A stretch of DNA of 64,000 nucleotides. Source: Acytostelium subglobosum LB1. Its lineage: Eukaryota; Evosea; Eumycetozoa; Acytosteliales; Acytosteliaceae. Under the pieces are notes generated by a model. That model was not told where the DNA came from, did no database searches, and worked only from the letters and a program-made list of their open reading frames with translations. The position numbers and the translations under genes were made by a program. Below are positions 12,072 to 23,100 of this stretch, piece after piece. The stretch is from positions 186,001 to 250,000 of the forward strand of contig NW_012236505.1 in the NCBI RefSeq assembly GCF_000787575.1, written 5' to 3'. How positions within the stretch are numbered: position 1 is the first letter of the stretch; the number at the start of each line of letters is the position of its first letter.

Positions 12072-12599
12072 CTTCTATTATGCCCTGTAACTACTTATTT
12101 ACAAATATTAATATGTATATATATAAAGTGAACAAACAAGTAAGTAAGTAAGTATTACAACAAAAGACGATGATAACCCTTTGAATTAGCAAGTGAGCAT
12201 TGTGTTGTGGATATTGATGTTGTTGTTGTTGTGTGTGAGTTGCCCAATAAAAGGAGGCGCGGATACTTGCAAGTATCACTCTCACTTTTGAAAATACAAC
12301 GGAGGTTTCTCATCTCGGTGATATTTGAGAGAGTCTAGAGAAGTTGAACCAACCAATCCATCCTCTCTTGTAATACTAGTAATATCCTATTCAACGAATG
12401 GATGGTCTTCGTCGTTGTCATCATTTAGGTTGGATTGATTGATTGATTGAATGATTGAAACACATTATAGTACTCTTTGATGTATTATTGGTTTGTAGAA
12501 TGAATGTACATTGATTGGTAGAATGACAACAATGAATGTTTGTCGCATAGGTTCGTGATCCTCCTCCTCCTCCATCTCCTTCTCCTCTCACAATCTTGA
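12072..12599. other. Spacer between Rab-like and MEMO genes
   Basis: Upstream region of the minus-strand GTPase and 3' flank of MEMO. The (CATT)n tract at about 11969-12008 lies just outside it, inside the GTPase intron. Nothing else is recognised. Confidence 0.5.
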
Positions 12600-13843
12600 T
12601 CACAATTGAGTGAATGACAACACACCATAGCTAACTGATGAATCAGTCATTGAGTTACACTTGCTTGATTGTTCATAGTGCAATGAAGTGATTGAGTACT
12701 TATGACTACTGTTCTTGGCGGTCCACATCATTACACTGATTGGATTCCTAGTTTGATTGAATGATTGAGTTAGTGTGAGTGATTGATTGAATGAGTGACT
12801 GGAATGATTCCATGTAGTGAATGATCATACCTTCCACAGATTGTATTCTTTGTATCTTTGAGATAGGCTGAGAACTCAAGTGGATCACCAGACTCAATCT
12901 TGGCCATGCCAGCCTTGTCAAGTTCCTCGATCGACTTGTGAATGGCACCGGCCGACTCGTCATAGTGTGTGTATCCAAAGCGCTTGCCCCAATGGCAAAA
13001 GTCACTGCTGATCACAAAGAAGTTGTCTGGATCGTCCAAGTACTTGGCCAATATACGTCCATAGTCTTGCTCCGTGTCCTTTGATAGTGAGCCAACCATA
13101 ATAGGTACGATCTTGATGTTCTTGCCTTGTACCAAACGAGCAATATATGGAAGATGCAATTCAATACTATGTTCATCCTCATCAGTGTCCTGTGTTGTCC
13201 ATATGAAGCTTCCAGTATCAAACAACTCCTTCATAACTGATTGATGGAGTAAGTGAGCGAGTGAGTATGGTTGGGATGTTGATTGATTGATTGATTGATT
13301 GGTCGATACACACCAACAGTATCAATCTCAAGGTTGCCAAGAGGTGTCTCAAAGTGAGTGAGCTTGGAAAGGCCACATGACTTCATGTAGACATGATGGG
13401 ATGGTCCAAGAATAAAGATACGCTTGCTGATGTCCTTTGAGTTAGCCATGCATTATCCATTATCTTTGAGTCAATCAAACATAACATACTATTTGTTAGC
13501 ATCAAGATTGATGTATCCATGAGCCGCTGCTCTACCACTATAAGCATAACCTGCATGTCTACATCATATAGTTGGTCAGTTCAATCATTGATTGAATGAT
13601 TGAATGAATGGACATTCATCATACATACGGTACAATTATTGCCCTTGTATTTAGACCTGATGGCTTGTTCTCATCCAACCATCCACCCAACTGTTTGTTC
13701 AATGCAGTGGCTATTTGATTGTGTCCCAACTATGTTAGCTCCCCTGCTTGCTCTGCCCTTGGCGCCTGGGCAACATACTTACCATTATCATTGTACCAGC
13801 TTCCAGCATGAGTACACCTTCTCAAGTTCTTTACAGCAGACAT
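12600..13843 (-). CDS. memo1: MEMO1 family protein
   Basis: Six exons (minus strand): 13843-13783, 13710-13629, 13558-13490, 13426-13314, 13236-12831 and 12747-12600; 292 aa against 297 in human MEMO1. Conserved blocks in order are [88 protein letters not shown] and DSSVSYG near the C-terminus. The family shares the fold of class III extradiol dioxygenases; the metal-binding-like His residues of the family (HAGY, SHH, DEHSIE, DFCHWG) are all present. In animals MEMO1 is linked to cell motility and to copper/iron and redox biology; its role in amoebae is unknown. Every intron has GT-AG ends, and splicing rebuilds the family sequence without gaps. Confidence 0.95.
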
Positions 13844-14174
13844 TGTCCAATCAATCAATCAACAAATTAGATATATATGTATATGTATATGTATGTACAG
13901 ATAGCAATTAAACAATTAAAGTCTTGTTTCAAGTTAGTGGGCCTTGATCACACCACCAACCACCTCATCAATCATTCATTCAATGGTGGTGTGATGATTG
14001 AACTTCAATGATTGATCGATCGATCATAGTCTTTCATGTATTGTCTGCTCTGTTGTCAATCCAATAATCGTCTTATATATCATATTGCTGTAACAGCAAG
14101 TTTAATTGGAGGTTTCGTCATCGTCATCATCGCTATGAATGGGATTGTGATTGATTGAACTGAAATGAATGTAT
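13844..14174. other. Spacer between MEMO and Tim10 genes
   Basis: MEMO promoter side plus the Tim10 3' flank. Contains AATC tracts near 13848-13861. No gene is seen. Confidence 0.5.
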
Positions 14175-14568
14175 TTAGAACCAACCCTTCTTGGCAGCGA
14201 CGGGCTCTGGCTCGGCAGCAGCCTGCATTCCAGTGGTTGGTGGTGCGTTGTGAAGCTTGGCCTGAACCTTCTTGAAGGTCTCCATCCACTTCTCTGTGCA
14301 ACGCTCAGCGCACACAGACTCGCCAACTGTCAGCTCGCTGTCATTATATTTAGAGATGCACTTTGATGCGCATATCCTCTGCAAACTATAAATAATAGTA
14401 TTAGTCGTCTGTTGTTCAATGTACCATTGTAGGCCTGTTTCTGCTCATTTGTTCATTCATTCTTCATTCATTCGTTAAATGATTCTTTCATTCAATGATG
14501 ATTGATTACCTTGTGAACAAGTTCGTGTAGAACTTCATCTCGACCAACTTAGCATCAACTTCGTTCAT
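14175..14568 (-). CDS. tim10: Mitochondrial small TIM chaperone Tim10
   Basis: Exons (minus strand) are 14568-14510 and 14385-14175 (89 aa). The protein begins MNEVDAKLVEMKFYTNLFT. The twin CX3C signature reads CASKC and CAERC, separated by ISKYNDSELTVGESV; the SELTVGESVC block is typical of Tim10. Tim9/Tim10 hexamers carry hydrophobic precursors across the intermembrane space. The Mia40-like gene near 27.2 kb belongs to the pathway that oxidises such proteins. The tail after the second CX3C is Ala/Pro-rich and ends KKGWF. Confidence 0.93.
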
Positions 14569-15553
14569 TGTGTTCTTTTGGTGTTGTATTTATATATGTA
14601 TATATAATATAATGTAATAAGGTTAATTGAAATAGTCAGAGTAAATACATGTGTTTCGTTCGACTGCTGCCTCTGGTCCGAGAGTGTCTGAAGCTCACTT
14701 CTTGAGAGTTTTTGCCACACAAACACAAAACACACATCATTCGTTGTTGTCCAATACAAGTCACTGTGAAGAGAGAGATAGAGAGTGATACATTGATCGG
14801 TACTACTTCATGTGTCCATTCACTCTTATCTCAATCCTTGACTTTGAACAGACTACCTACATTCAAGAATTCACTCATAAATATTTTCCACAGAGAGATA
14901 ATGAAGACAAAGAGAAGAGTCTTCCCCACCAAATACATACCAATACAACTAAACGAAGAGATGGTTCGTCTGTATGTATGCAAGAATGTTCAAGGGTTAC
15001 CAAGTTTGTACCGACATATGATTGTTAAGAACTCATTCGGACGATTGGGACAAAGCCTTGTCCATCATGAGACTTCAAAGTGGTCTTTGAAGGTATTGGC
15101 CTAGGCCTCGCCGCGAGAGTCGAAAACAATCAGGTCATGCGATAATACGAATGATGATGCCGGTATCCAACAATCATTGCAGCGAGTTGTCTGTCTTTGG
15201 CAAATGACCAAAAGTCATGGTGATCATTTGATGTTCAAACATTTTGGGAGCCAAGATCATCTAGACCTGGGTTGGTGATGGTGATGGGCCAACGGTCCGA
15301 AACCTTGTGCTTTGCCATCGAGATGAAGATCACGGTACATGTTGTTGCGAGGGGTTACCTTACCTCCCTCTTGTTCACAATTATTTGAACTTACAAAGGG
15401 TCCATCTTTAACTCTTGAGCCACATGTGGTAGGATTATGATGATGGATGACCACAGTTGATTCATTCATTCAATTAATCTTTGATATCTATTCATTCATT
15501 CATACCTTTGTATTACATATATATATATATAAATATACCTACAAATAATAACA
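14569..15553. other. Spacer between divergent Tim10 and NDH-2 genes
   Basis: The only notable frame is an ATG ORF at 14901-15104 (about 67 residues, Arg/Lys-rich, no family), preceded by an acceptor-like TTCCACAG. I do not call it a gene. The remainder (15105-15480) is of mixed composition, and a TA repeat lies near 15519-15533. Confidence 0.45.
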
Positions 15554-17371
15554 ATGTTATCTGTACCAAGAAATATATTGACAAGATCAGTCAAACAGTT
15601 GATACAACCATCATCATCATCCAAGTTTGTTGGAGGATTGGCCAACTACTCAACATCAACTTCAACATCAACATCCAATGATACAAACAACAACAACAAT
15701 AATAATGAATCAAAGTCAACAAAGAAAAAGAGAGGCTGGACATTCTGGATTGGAACTGGTATATTGGCTCTGGCATCATTCACAGTCTTTGACTTGGTGA
15801 TCAATGATGACATTGATATTATAACTGATAAGTTCCGTCATAGATTGTCAGAGGAGGAGAGAAAGGATCGACCAAGGATTGTCATCCTCGGCTCAGGATG
15901 GGCCAGTTTGTGTATGCTGCGCAAGATGCACACCGACCAGTTCAACGTGACAATCGTCTCGCCCAGGAACTACTTCCTCTTCACCCCACTGCTGCCCGGA
16001 ACAACGACTGGCACCGTGGAGAGTCGCTCCATCATGGAACCAATTCGCAAGTACTGCAAGAGATCCGATGCGTCCGAAGTGGACTTTATCGAGGCTGAGT
16101 GTCTGAGCATCGATCCCGTGCGCAAGACCGTCAAGTGCTTTGACAACAGCTCGGTCAAGGGACTGGTGTCCGAGTTTGAGCTGCCATATGACCAGCTGGT
16201 TGTTGGTGTTGGCGCGGACAATGCCACCTTTGGCATTCCAGGCGTGCGAGAGAACGCCTGCTTCATGAAGGAGATCAGCGACACTAGAATGATACGAGAT
16301 CGCATCATTGACTGTCTCGAGACAGCAGGCTATCCAGGACAGCCAAGTGCAGAGATTGATCGACTATTACATTTTGTGATCGTTGGAGGTGGACCATCTG
16401 GTGTAGAGTATGTATTCAATCAGTCAGCTGACTTTCCTGTCCTATCTTGTCATGTTATGCTCACACTCAATCATTCATTCAATCAACCAATCAGGATCAC
16501 TGGAGAGTTGAACGACTTTATTGAGCGCGACATCAAGAAGCATTATCCATCACACTTGGCTGATCGAGTGAGGATCACATTGGTTGAAGCCCTGCCACAC
16601 ATCCTTACAGTGTTTGACAAGACCATCGTTGGTAAGCATCTGGACAAGCACTCAGCTGGCACAGGCCAGTCGCTAACTCTATCTCACCAACCCTACACAG
16701 AGCATGTTGAGAAGAAACTACGCAGTTCACCAAAGACAAAGGTCTGGACTCAGACCGCAGTGACCAGTGTAAAGGAGAGAGAGTTGATTGTTAAGGATCA
16801 GGACAAGGTGGAGAAGGTCATCCCATATGGTGTGTTGGTATGGGCCACTGGTAATGGTCCAAGACTCGTTACCAAGGGATTGATGCAATCGATTGGTGCC
16901 GATCAGAATGTCCGTCGTGGTCTGGTGGTCGACGAGTACTTCCGTGTGAAGGGTGCCGATGGCATATGGGCCATCGGTGACTGCAGCGTCACACCGTACG
17001 CCGCCACCGCCCAGGTGGCCAGTCAGCAGGGTCGCTACCTCGGTCGTCTGTTCAACGACCTCTCCGAAGACATGTACAGGTCGGTCAAGGGCAAGGAGTC
17101 GCTGTCCGACATGGACAAGTTCGTTCACAAGCAGCCACTGTTCAAGTATCATCACATGGGCACACTGGCCTACGTCGGCGATCACAATGCAGTGTTTGAG
17201 CTCAAGTCGGCCGATGGCAAGAGCAGCTCGACCACCAGCGAAGGTTTGGCCACATTCATTCTCTGGCGAAGTGCCTATCTCTCCAAGTGTCTCAGCATTC
17301 GCAACAGAGTGCTCGTAGCATTCGATTGGGTCAAGGCCAGTGTCTTTGGCAGAGATGTATCAAGAGGATAA
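15554..17371 (+). CDS. Alternative (type II) NADH dehydrogenase, mitochondrial
   Basis: Exons are 15554-16407, 16495-16631 and 16701-17371 (553 aa). It opens with an Arg/Ser-rich presequence, then a membrane segment (GWTFWIGTGILALASFTVF). The FAD site is RIVILGSGWAS, and the second dinucleotide site is HFVIVGGGPSGVE, continuing ITGELNDFIERD after splicing. VWATGNGPR and IWAIGDCS are the usual FAD-contact motifs, and the C-terminus carries the amphipathic membrane anchor of the family. It oxidises NADH to reduce ubiquinone without proton pumping. Both introns (87 and 69 nt) are multiples of three with no stop, so the unspliced frame stays open; splicing is inferred because only the spliced product restores family continuity. 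No EF-hand is visible. Confidence 0.93.
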   Translation: MLSVPRNILTRSVKQLIQPSSSSKFVGGLANYSTSTSTSTSNDTNNNNNNNESKSTKKKRGWTFWIGTGILALASFTVFDLVINDDIDIITDKFRHRLSEEERKDRPRIVILGSGWASLCMLRKMHTDQFNVTIVSPRNYFLFTPLLPGTTTGTVESRSIMEPIRKYCKRSDASEVDFIEAECLSIDPVRKTVKCFDNSSVKGLVSEFELPYDQLVVGVGADNATFGIPGVRENACFMKEISDTRMIRDRIIDCLETAGYPGQPSAEIDRLLHFVIVGGGPSGVEYVFNQSADFPVLSCHVMLTLNHSFNQPIRITGELNDFIERDIKKHYPSHLADRVRITLVEALPHILTVFDKTIVGKHLDKHSAGTGQSLTLSHQPYTEHVEKKLRSSPKTKVWTQTAVTSVKERELIVKDQDKVEKVIPYGVLVWATGNGPRLVTKGLMQSIGADQNVRRGLVVDEYFRVKGADGIWAIGDCSVTPYAATAQVASQQGRYLGRLFNDLSEDMYRSVKGKESLSDMDKFVHKQPLFKYHHMGTLAYVGDHNAVFELKSADGKSSSTTSEGLATFILWRSAYLSKCLSIRNRVLVAFDWVKASVFGRDVSRG

Positions 17372-17448
17372 GATGGAGGAAGTCTACACATTAAACATGA
17401 TGTGTGGAAGTTGGTAAATGTACATTGATTGAATGATTGATTGAATGA

Positions 17449-19659
17449 TCACAGTTCAAAGTCCCATTTGATTGTTATTGATCCATCGCTGCCCATTGCG
17501 TACTCCTTGCCAATGACAAGTTTGATGTTGTAGAGGAGCGGGAGGAAGGGTTGGTGATTGTTGAGCATACGTCGCAGGCATGACACGAGGTCCAAGTCCG
17601 TGATGTCTGGATGACGCTTGAGTTTGAGTAGACGGAACTGTCGCTTCACAGTCAGCTCCAACTGATTGAGATTGCGCACTTGGTTCTGATGCTTGACAAA
17701 CTCTCTGATGACATGATCGCCACACTGTGCAATGAACTTGGTCACTTCGCCAAACTGTCCATTCATTGGCACATTGATCACTCCATTCTGTTCATCCAAT
17801 GAGAATGGTTCGATCAATGTAGAGTTTGGCGACAGTACTCTTATATTAATATCGTTCAACTTTGGTTTGGTGTCTCCAACTTGGTTTCCATACTTGTCCA
17901 TAACGGGCTCGACAGTCGCACATAACATATTATTGAGATAGTCCAAATACATTGGTGAGTTCTGTTCATTATAATCTGTAAAGATACATCCTACTCCAAG
18001 TTTATCCGCCACCTCTCCTTCCTGGTATTGAGTATGAGTGAGTATGTGTCTGTTCATGTGTCGCCATCAATCCATCCAGCCAACCAGATACATACCAACT
18101 TCTTCCTATTCCTACATGACTTGATATTATCGATTACCAATGATGGCTTAATATTATTGATGTCTTCAATCCATTTGTCGGCTTGATCACTATCATGACA
18201 TGTCATGGCCAAAGTATTAGTCCCAGTCGCTTTCTCACTCTGATGATGTACATACTGATGTAACTGCAACCTTCCCTCCAGGTCGATGCCACTCTTGTTG
18301 GTGAAGAATAGGGTCATGCCTTCAAGCCGCAGACTGATGTGTGAATCGTCTGTCTTCTCGGTGGTCTCTGGTGTGACAAAGCCAGCCTTGATTTTGTCCC
18401 ATCCACGCCAGCTGTCCTTATCCTTGAACACAGAGTATGGTTCAAACATCTGGTTTCGAACATCTGGTGTTGCCGCTTTGATTCGTTGTCCAAATCCAGT
18501 GAATCCAGATGTGATGTTATTATAGTCTGTATTATCATCGCTGGTCATGTCATCGATTTGTTCGTCTGTGAAGTGGAATGTCTCTAGTTTGGACTTGCGT
18601 GCCCTATCCTCGCGCTCCCTGTCCTTGCTATAGAATACCTTGTCCACCAGCTGCTCATCAGATATTCTTGGAGACAGAGTATGCAATGTCTGTTCCAGAT
18701 GTCTAAGTATCGTCTTCTTCTGTTCAGTCGTCAGTTCAATCTCATGATCAAACAGCACTCGTATCTTATGCTCCATGAAGAAGAATGTGTACATGATGTC
18801 AATTGATCGTTCCTCTAATGGTGAGTGATGGTGAGTCGATGTCTTGTCAGTTTGGGGATGATCATGGTCAGGACACCAGGAGCATACCATCAACAACATA
18901 TTTGGCCATGTCTCTAGCATGCTCTGCATTATTCTTGAGGAATCCAAGTAGACTCTCCGACGACTCATAGTTCTCACTTGTTGTTGACTTGCCCAACAAT
19001 GAGTTGATGTGGAACTCTTCCTTGATACCAATCGACCTGATGTTGATTGAGTGAGTATGATTGATTGAATGAATGTATGAACGATTGAATGTGACATACT
19101 TTAGCATGTATTGTAACTGCTTCTCAGCTTTACGGATCATTTGGTTTAGTCGACGAGGTGTAGAGTTGTCAATATCGAATGATACAGAGATGTGAGGAAC
19201 GGTTGATTCATCAGTGGACGTGGCGCTCTTGGAGTCAAGATAGAAGAACTCCAATGTATATGACTTTGTTGTGACCTTGCCACTCTTGACCTCCTCCAAG
19301 AAACTCTGTAGTGCTCTCAACGACTGATCATTAACCTTCTTCATATTAGGATATTGATAGAACAAGTCTGGATGAACCTTCAAGAAGAACTTCTTCAACA
19401 CTGATCTTGCATTAGGTATATGTTTTGCTCCTCCTTGCCCATGTTGTTGTTGTTGTTGTCCATGTTGTTGATGTTGTTGTTGTCCATGTCCATGCTGTTG
19501 TCCATGTCCATGTCCTTGACCATGTCCATGTTCAGAATGAGTACTTGTTGAGTATGAACAAACGTTATAGTTTGATGTTGGATGTATATTATGAGTTAGA
19601 CGCAACAATGATACATGATGACCTCTAAGTCTAAGACTTCGAAGTCCACTTAACATCAT
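17449..19659 (-). CDS. TCAIM-like mitochondrial protein (DUF4460/DUF4461)
   Basis: Exons (minus strand) are 19659-19100, 19036-18888, 18814-18096 and 18021-17449 (666 aa). The start MMLSGLRSLRLRGHH gives a mitochondrial-type presequence; the in-frame extension to 19734 is repeat-like and was left out. A His/Gly/Gln-rich stretch follows. Residues ~90-140 (ARSVLKKFFLKVHPDLFYQYP) are the J-domain-like HPD-containing block of DUF4460. The remainder matches the DUF4461 layout of animal TCAIM, including a repeated SIDI/FFM-type middle and a C-terminal domain. Animal TCAIM is a mitochondrial protein tied to T-cell activation and proteostasis; what an amoeba does with it is unknown. Confidence 0.8.
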
Positions 19660-20109
19660 GTCTGTGTGTTTGTGTATGTGTGCGTCTGTGTCTGTGTGTG
19701 AGTGTCTGTCGGTCGCTTCTATTCTCAACAACACTTAGGGTTGAGTGAGGGTGTGTTGTATTAAAGGGTTGTGGACCTAAACAATCAAACAACAAACAAA
19801 CAAACCACCACCAAGTTCATATTCTTTGCAATTATTATTATTACTCCAACCAACTTACTTTGCTAATCATTCAATCAAAGTCGACATCAATCAGTCAACT
19901 TCAAGACATCATATAGCAAACAGACTTACTTACTCTGACATAGACAGACAGACTGACACAGACAGACAATCAATCATACAAGAGAAAAGAAGATCGATCT
20001 TAGTGCTGAACGGTTGAACTATTGACAATCAGTCGACTGACGATGATGCACTGCTGCTCTGCTATGTTATGAATCTGTCAAAGTAACAGAACACATCCAA
20101 TCAATAATA
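19660..20109. other. Divergent promoter region
   Basis: Shared upstream region of the TCAIM-like (minus) and KATNIP-like (plus) genes. It includes AC/GT-rich tracts at 19665-19705 and repeated GACAGACAGAC near 19940-19970. No further gene is seen. Confidence 0.55.
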
Positions 20110-23100
20110 ATGAATACTGTAAGTTTGTTTGATGGATATAATGAATGATTTATTGATTGATTGATGGACTGACACATATAACAACAACAGACAAACAATA
20201 GCAGTGGCAGCGGCGGCAGCGGTAGCAACAGCAATAGTAACAACAACAACAGTAGTAGTAGTAGTAGATCAAACAATAGGAATTGGAGAGGCAGTGACTC
20301 ATACTCAAAGTCATCGAGCATCAGTAACAGTATACCTATACTCATCAATGATATATTCAATGTAACAGCACTGGCCGATATGTCAACCTTATCCCAACAA
20401 CAGCAATACCATCAACAACAAAAGAAACACAATCAACATCAACAACATGGATGTACATCACCTTCATCATCACCTCCAAAGTCATCATCATCATTATCGA
20501 CAAAGTCAACATCATCATCATCATCATCATCGCTATTATCAACATCACCTTCATCTACATTGCGCAAGTCGTCCGATCAGTTGACATCGCTCTTCTTGCC
20601 GCCCACAATGAACTTTGTACATAGCTCACACCTTGGTCAATCGACGACCATATCGGCTATGCTGACGACGACGACATCAACGAATGCACCAACATTCTTA
20701 CCAACACCGTCGGCGGGTGGTGGCTCTTCGATAGTCCGCTCGACATCACCCTCATCAGCAATGTTTGGGTCAAGCCTCGACAACAGCAGCAACAACAGCA
20801 GTGACACCTTACAGCCACCACGGACACCAACATCCACATCATTGAGTCAAACGTCGCCAGCATCATCGACACGACACTCTCCCAAGCACTCTCCGCGCTC
20901 CAGCGGCATCGTCAGCTCACCACGCTCAATGTCCACGCCAAACATCATGTCAATACCTCCCAACTCGGCAACGTCACTCCTTTCATCACCTCGCACCGTC
21001 TCACCCAACCACGCCCAGCAGCAACAGTCGCAACAATCCAACCCCTCACCATCGCCCAAGACCAAGCCCATTCAGTTCCAACTAAGCACTGCAGGCTCGC
21101 GAACCAGGTTCACCAATCAGGACGAGCTAAAGGAGCTCAAGCGAAGGACTAGTGCCCCAACGCCCATCGTGCCAGGCAGCACGTCGGCGAACCTGCACAA
21201 CACATTCGGCAAGATCAACGAGGAGATATCGAACGACATTGAGGAAGACGATAATGTAGTGGCATCCGACGGAGAAGATGAATCAGACTATTCCTCGTAC
21301 TCTGATGATGACGATGTCGATGTTGACGATGGCGATGAGTCAGACTACTCGTCGTCATCATCCGCAGAGCTGTCAAAGGATGATATCAAGTCTACAAACA
21401 ACTCGGCAGCAGTCAGCACTGGCACTGGCACTGGCGGCAACAACAACACAATCTTAAAGTCAATGTTCCAGTTACATCTATCAGGTCTGTCACAGGATGG
21501 AACGGGTCAGCAACAACCACAGCAACAGCAACAGAGGGTCAAGTTCAGTGGCGGCACAAAGGGCGATGCGGAGAGATCACCAAGGAAGCTGAATCAGAGC
21601 CAGTCAACATCGTCGATACTCTCTGGCTGGAACAAGTCGATTGAACTCATTCATAGTGATCTCAAGAAGCAGCAACAGTTACAGACATCGCCTCATAGCA
21701 GTAACTCGGTGCAAGAGTCCGACGACAATGTTCAAGTGGGGAGCAGCTGCGAGTTTGACCTCAGCAACCCAAAGATCACACTCATCGTCAAGCCACCAAC
21801 CGATGAGACTGTTGTTGTTGTTGGCCCAGGAAGCAGCAGTAGTAGTGGCGAGCAACCCTTGTTCTCGGCGCCATTGAAGCAGCAAGGCTTGCCTCCAAAG
21901 CCTTTGCCACAGGTAGTATCATCATTGGTGCCACCATCGGCGACCTCAGTGGATGGCGAGCCAAAGAAGTACAAGTCGTCGAGACACCCACTGGTGCGTG
22001 GTTCGTCTGCACCTGTCATTCGCAACACTGCACAGAGGAAGACCAGTCTCCTGGACATCTCAATCAACAACAGACTGCAACAGAACAAGCTATCCACTCC
22101 AACTTCATCGAATGCCTCCAGTGCCAACTCTACTGCGTCAGTGTCACCTCAACATCAACCTCAGCCTCAGCCCCAAGTACAGCCACAGACTCAAGCCCAG
22201 CCACAACAGAGTAACAAGAATCCTACATTTATGGGACAGTCTCCTCAACAACAACACAAGCCTGTGAGCGCACAATCTGAGATGAGCGATGAGTTCTTTG
22301 AGTTGCATGTGCGAGACATTGCAGCCGATCCCGAGAAGAAGAGATTGCTTATGGAATACATGATGAGGATGAAGTTGATGCCTACGAGTCACGCCAAGAC
22401 CGACAAGCAACAACAGCAACAGCAGCAGCAGGACGACTCAATGCTGTTGGTAACTCCCCCGCTCAGCGCGGCGGCGCCTCCAACATCAAAGTCACAATAC
22501 CATCCACTCCAGTCGAGGAAGTCCACATCAAACATACACAGTGGACTGGGCGGTCTGGGCTTTGGAAGCCAGCACAGTGGAGATGGTGGTATCAAGAGCT
22601 CGTCGCAGTCATCGACCAGTTCATCGGCGTCCTCCGACTCGCCGTCACGGTCACAGTCGCCCTCGCCACGTAGTCATCTCGGAGCCGATGGTATCAAGGT
22701 GTTCCCGGGCGACTCTGACACTCCTGATCTGCGAAACCCGCGCGAGCGTCCATCAGCCATTCGCAAGCGCTCCGAACCATCGCTGATATCACCATTGTCG
22801 CTGACGCCTCGCAAGACGGGTCGTCTCTCCCTGTCACCATCACTCGACCTTGCATCATCAAACACCACACCAACTTCGACATCGTCGTCGTCGTCAACGA
22901 CTGTGCCTCCTCCACCCGCTGGTGGTGCAACAAAGTTGGAACTGCCCACAGTCAGTGCAGCCCCGACCACATCATCACGGCCTACAGTCAGTCGTCGACT
23001 GTCGGGCAACATCAATCGACATCTAACCACCCCACTCTCCACCATCACACTACCATCATCCAAATCCGAGGCTGTGGCAGCGCTTCTGTCCACTGCCAAT

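Noticed and set aside
14901-15104. 67-codon ORF upstream of the NADH dehydrogenase
   Set aside because: No family, no clear promoter, and the frame resembles chance in mixed-composition DNA; mentioned only in the spacer entry.
19660-19734. Longer N-terminus for the TCAIM-like protein
   Set aside because: The extra 25 codons translate a CA/GT-type repeat (HTDTDAHIHKHTD); the internal MMLSG start gives a proper presequence.
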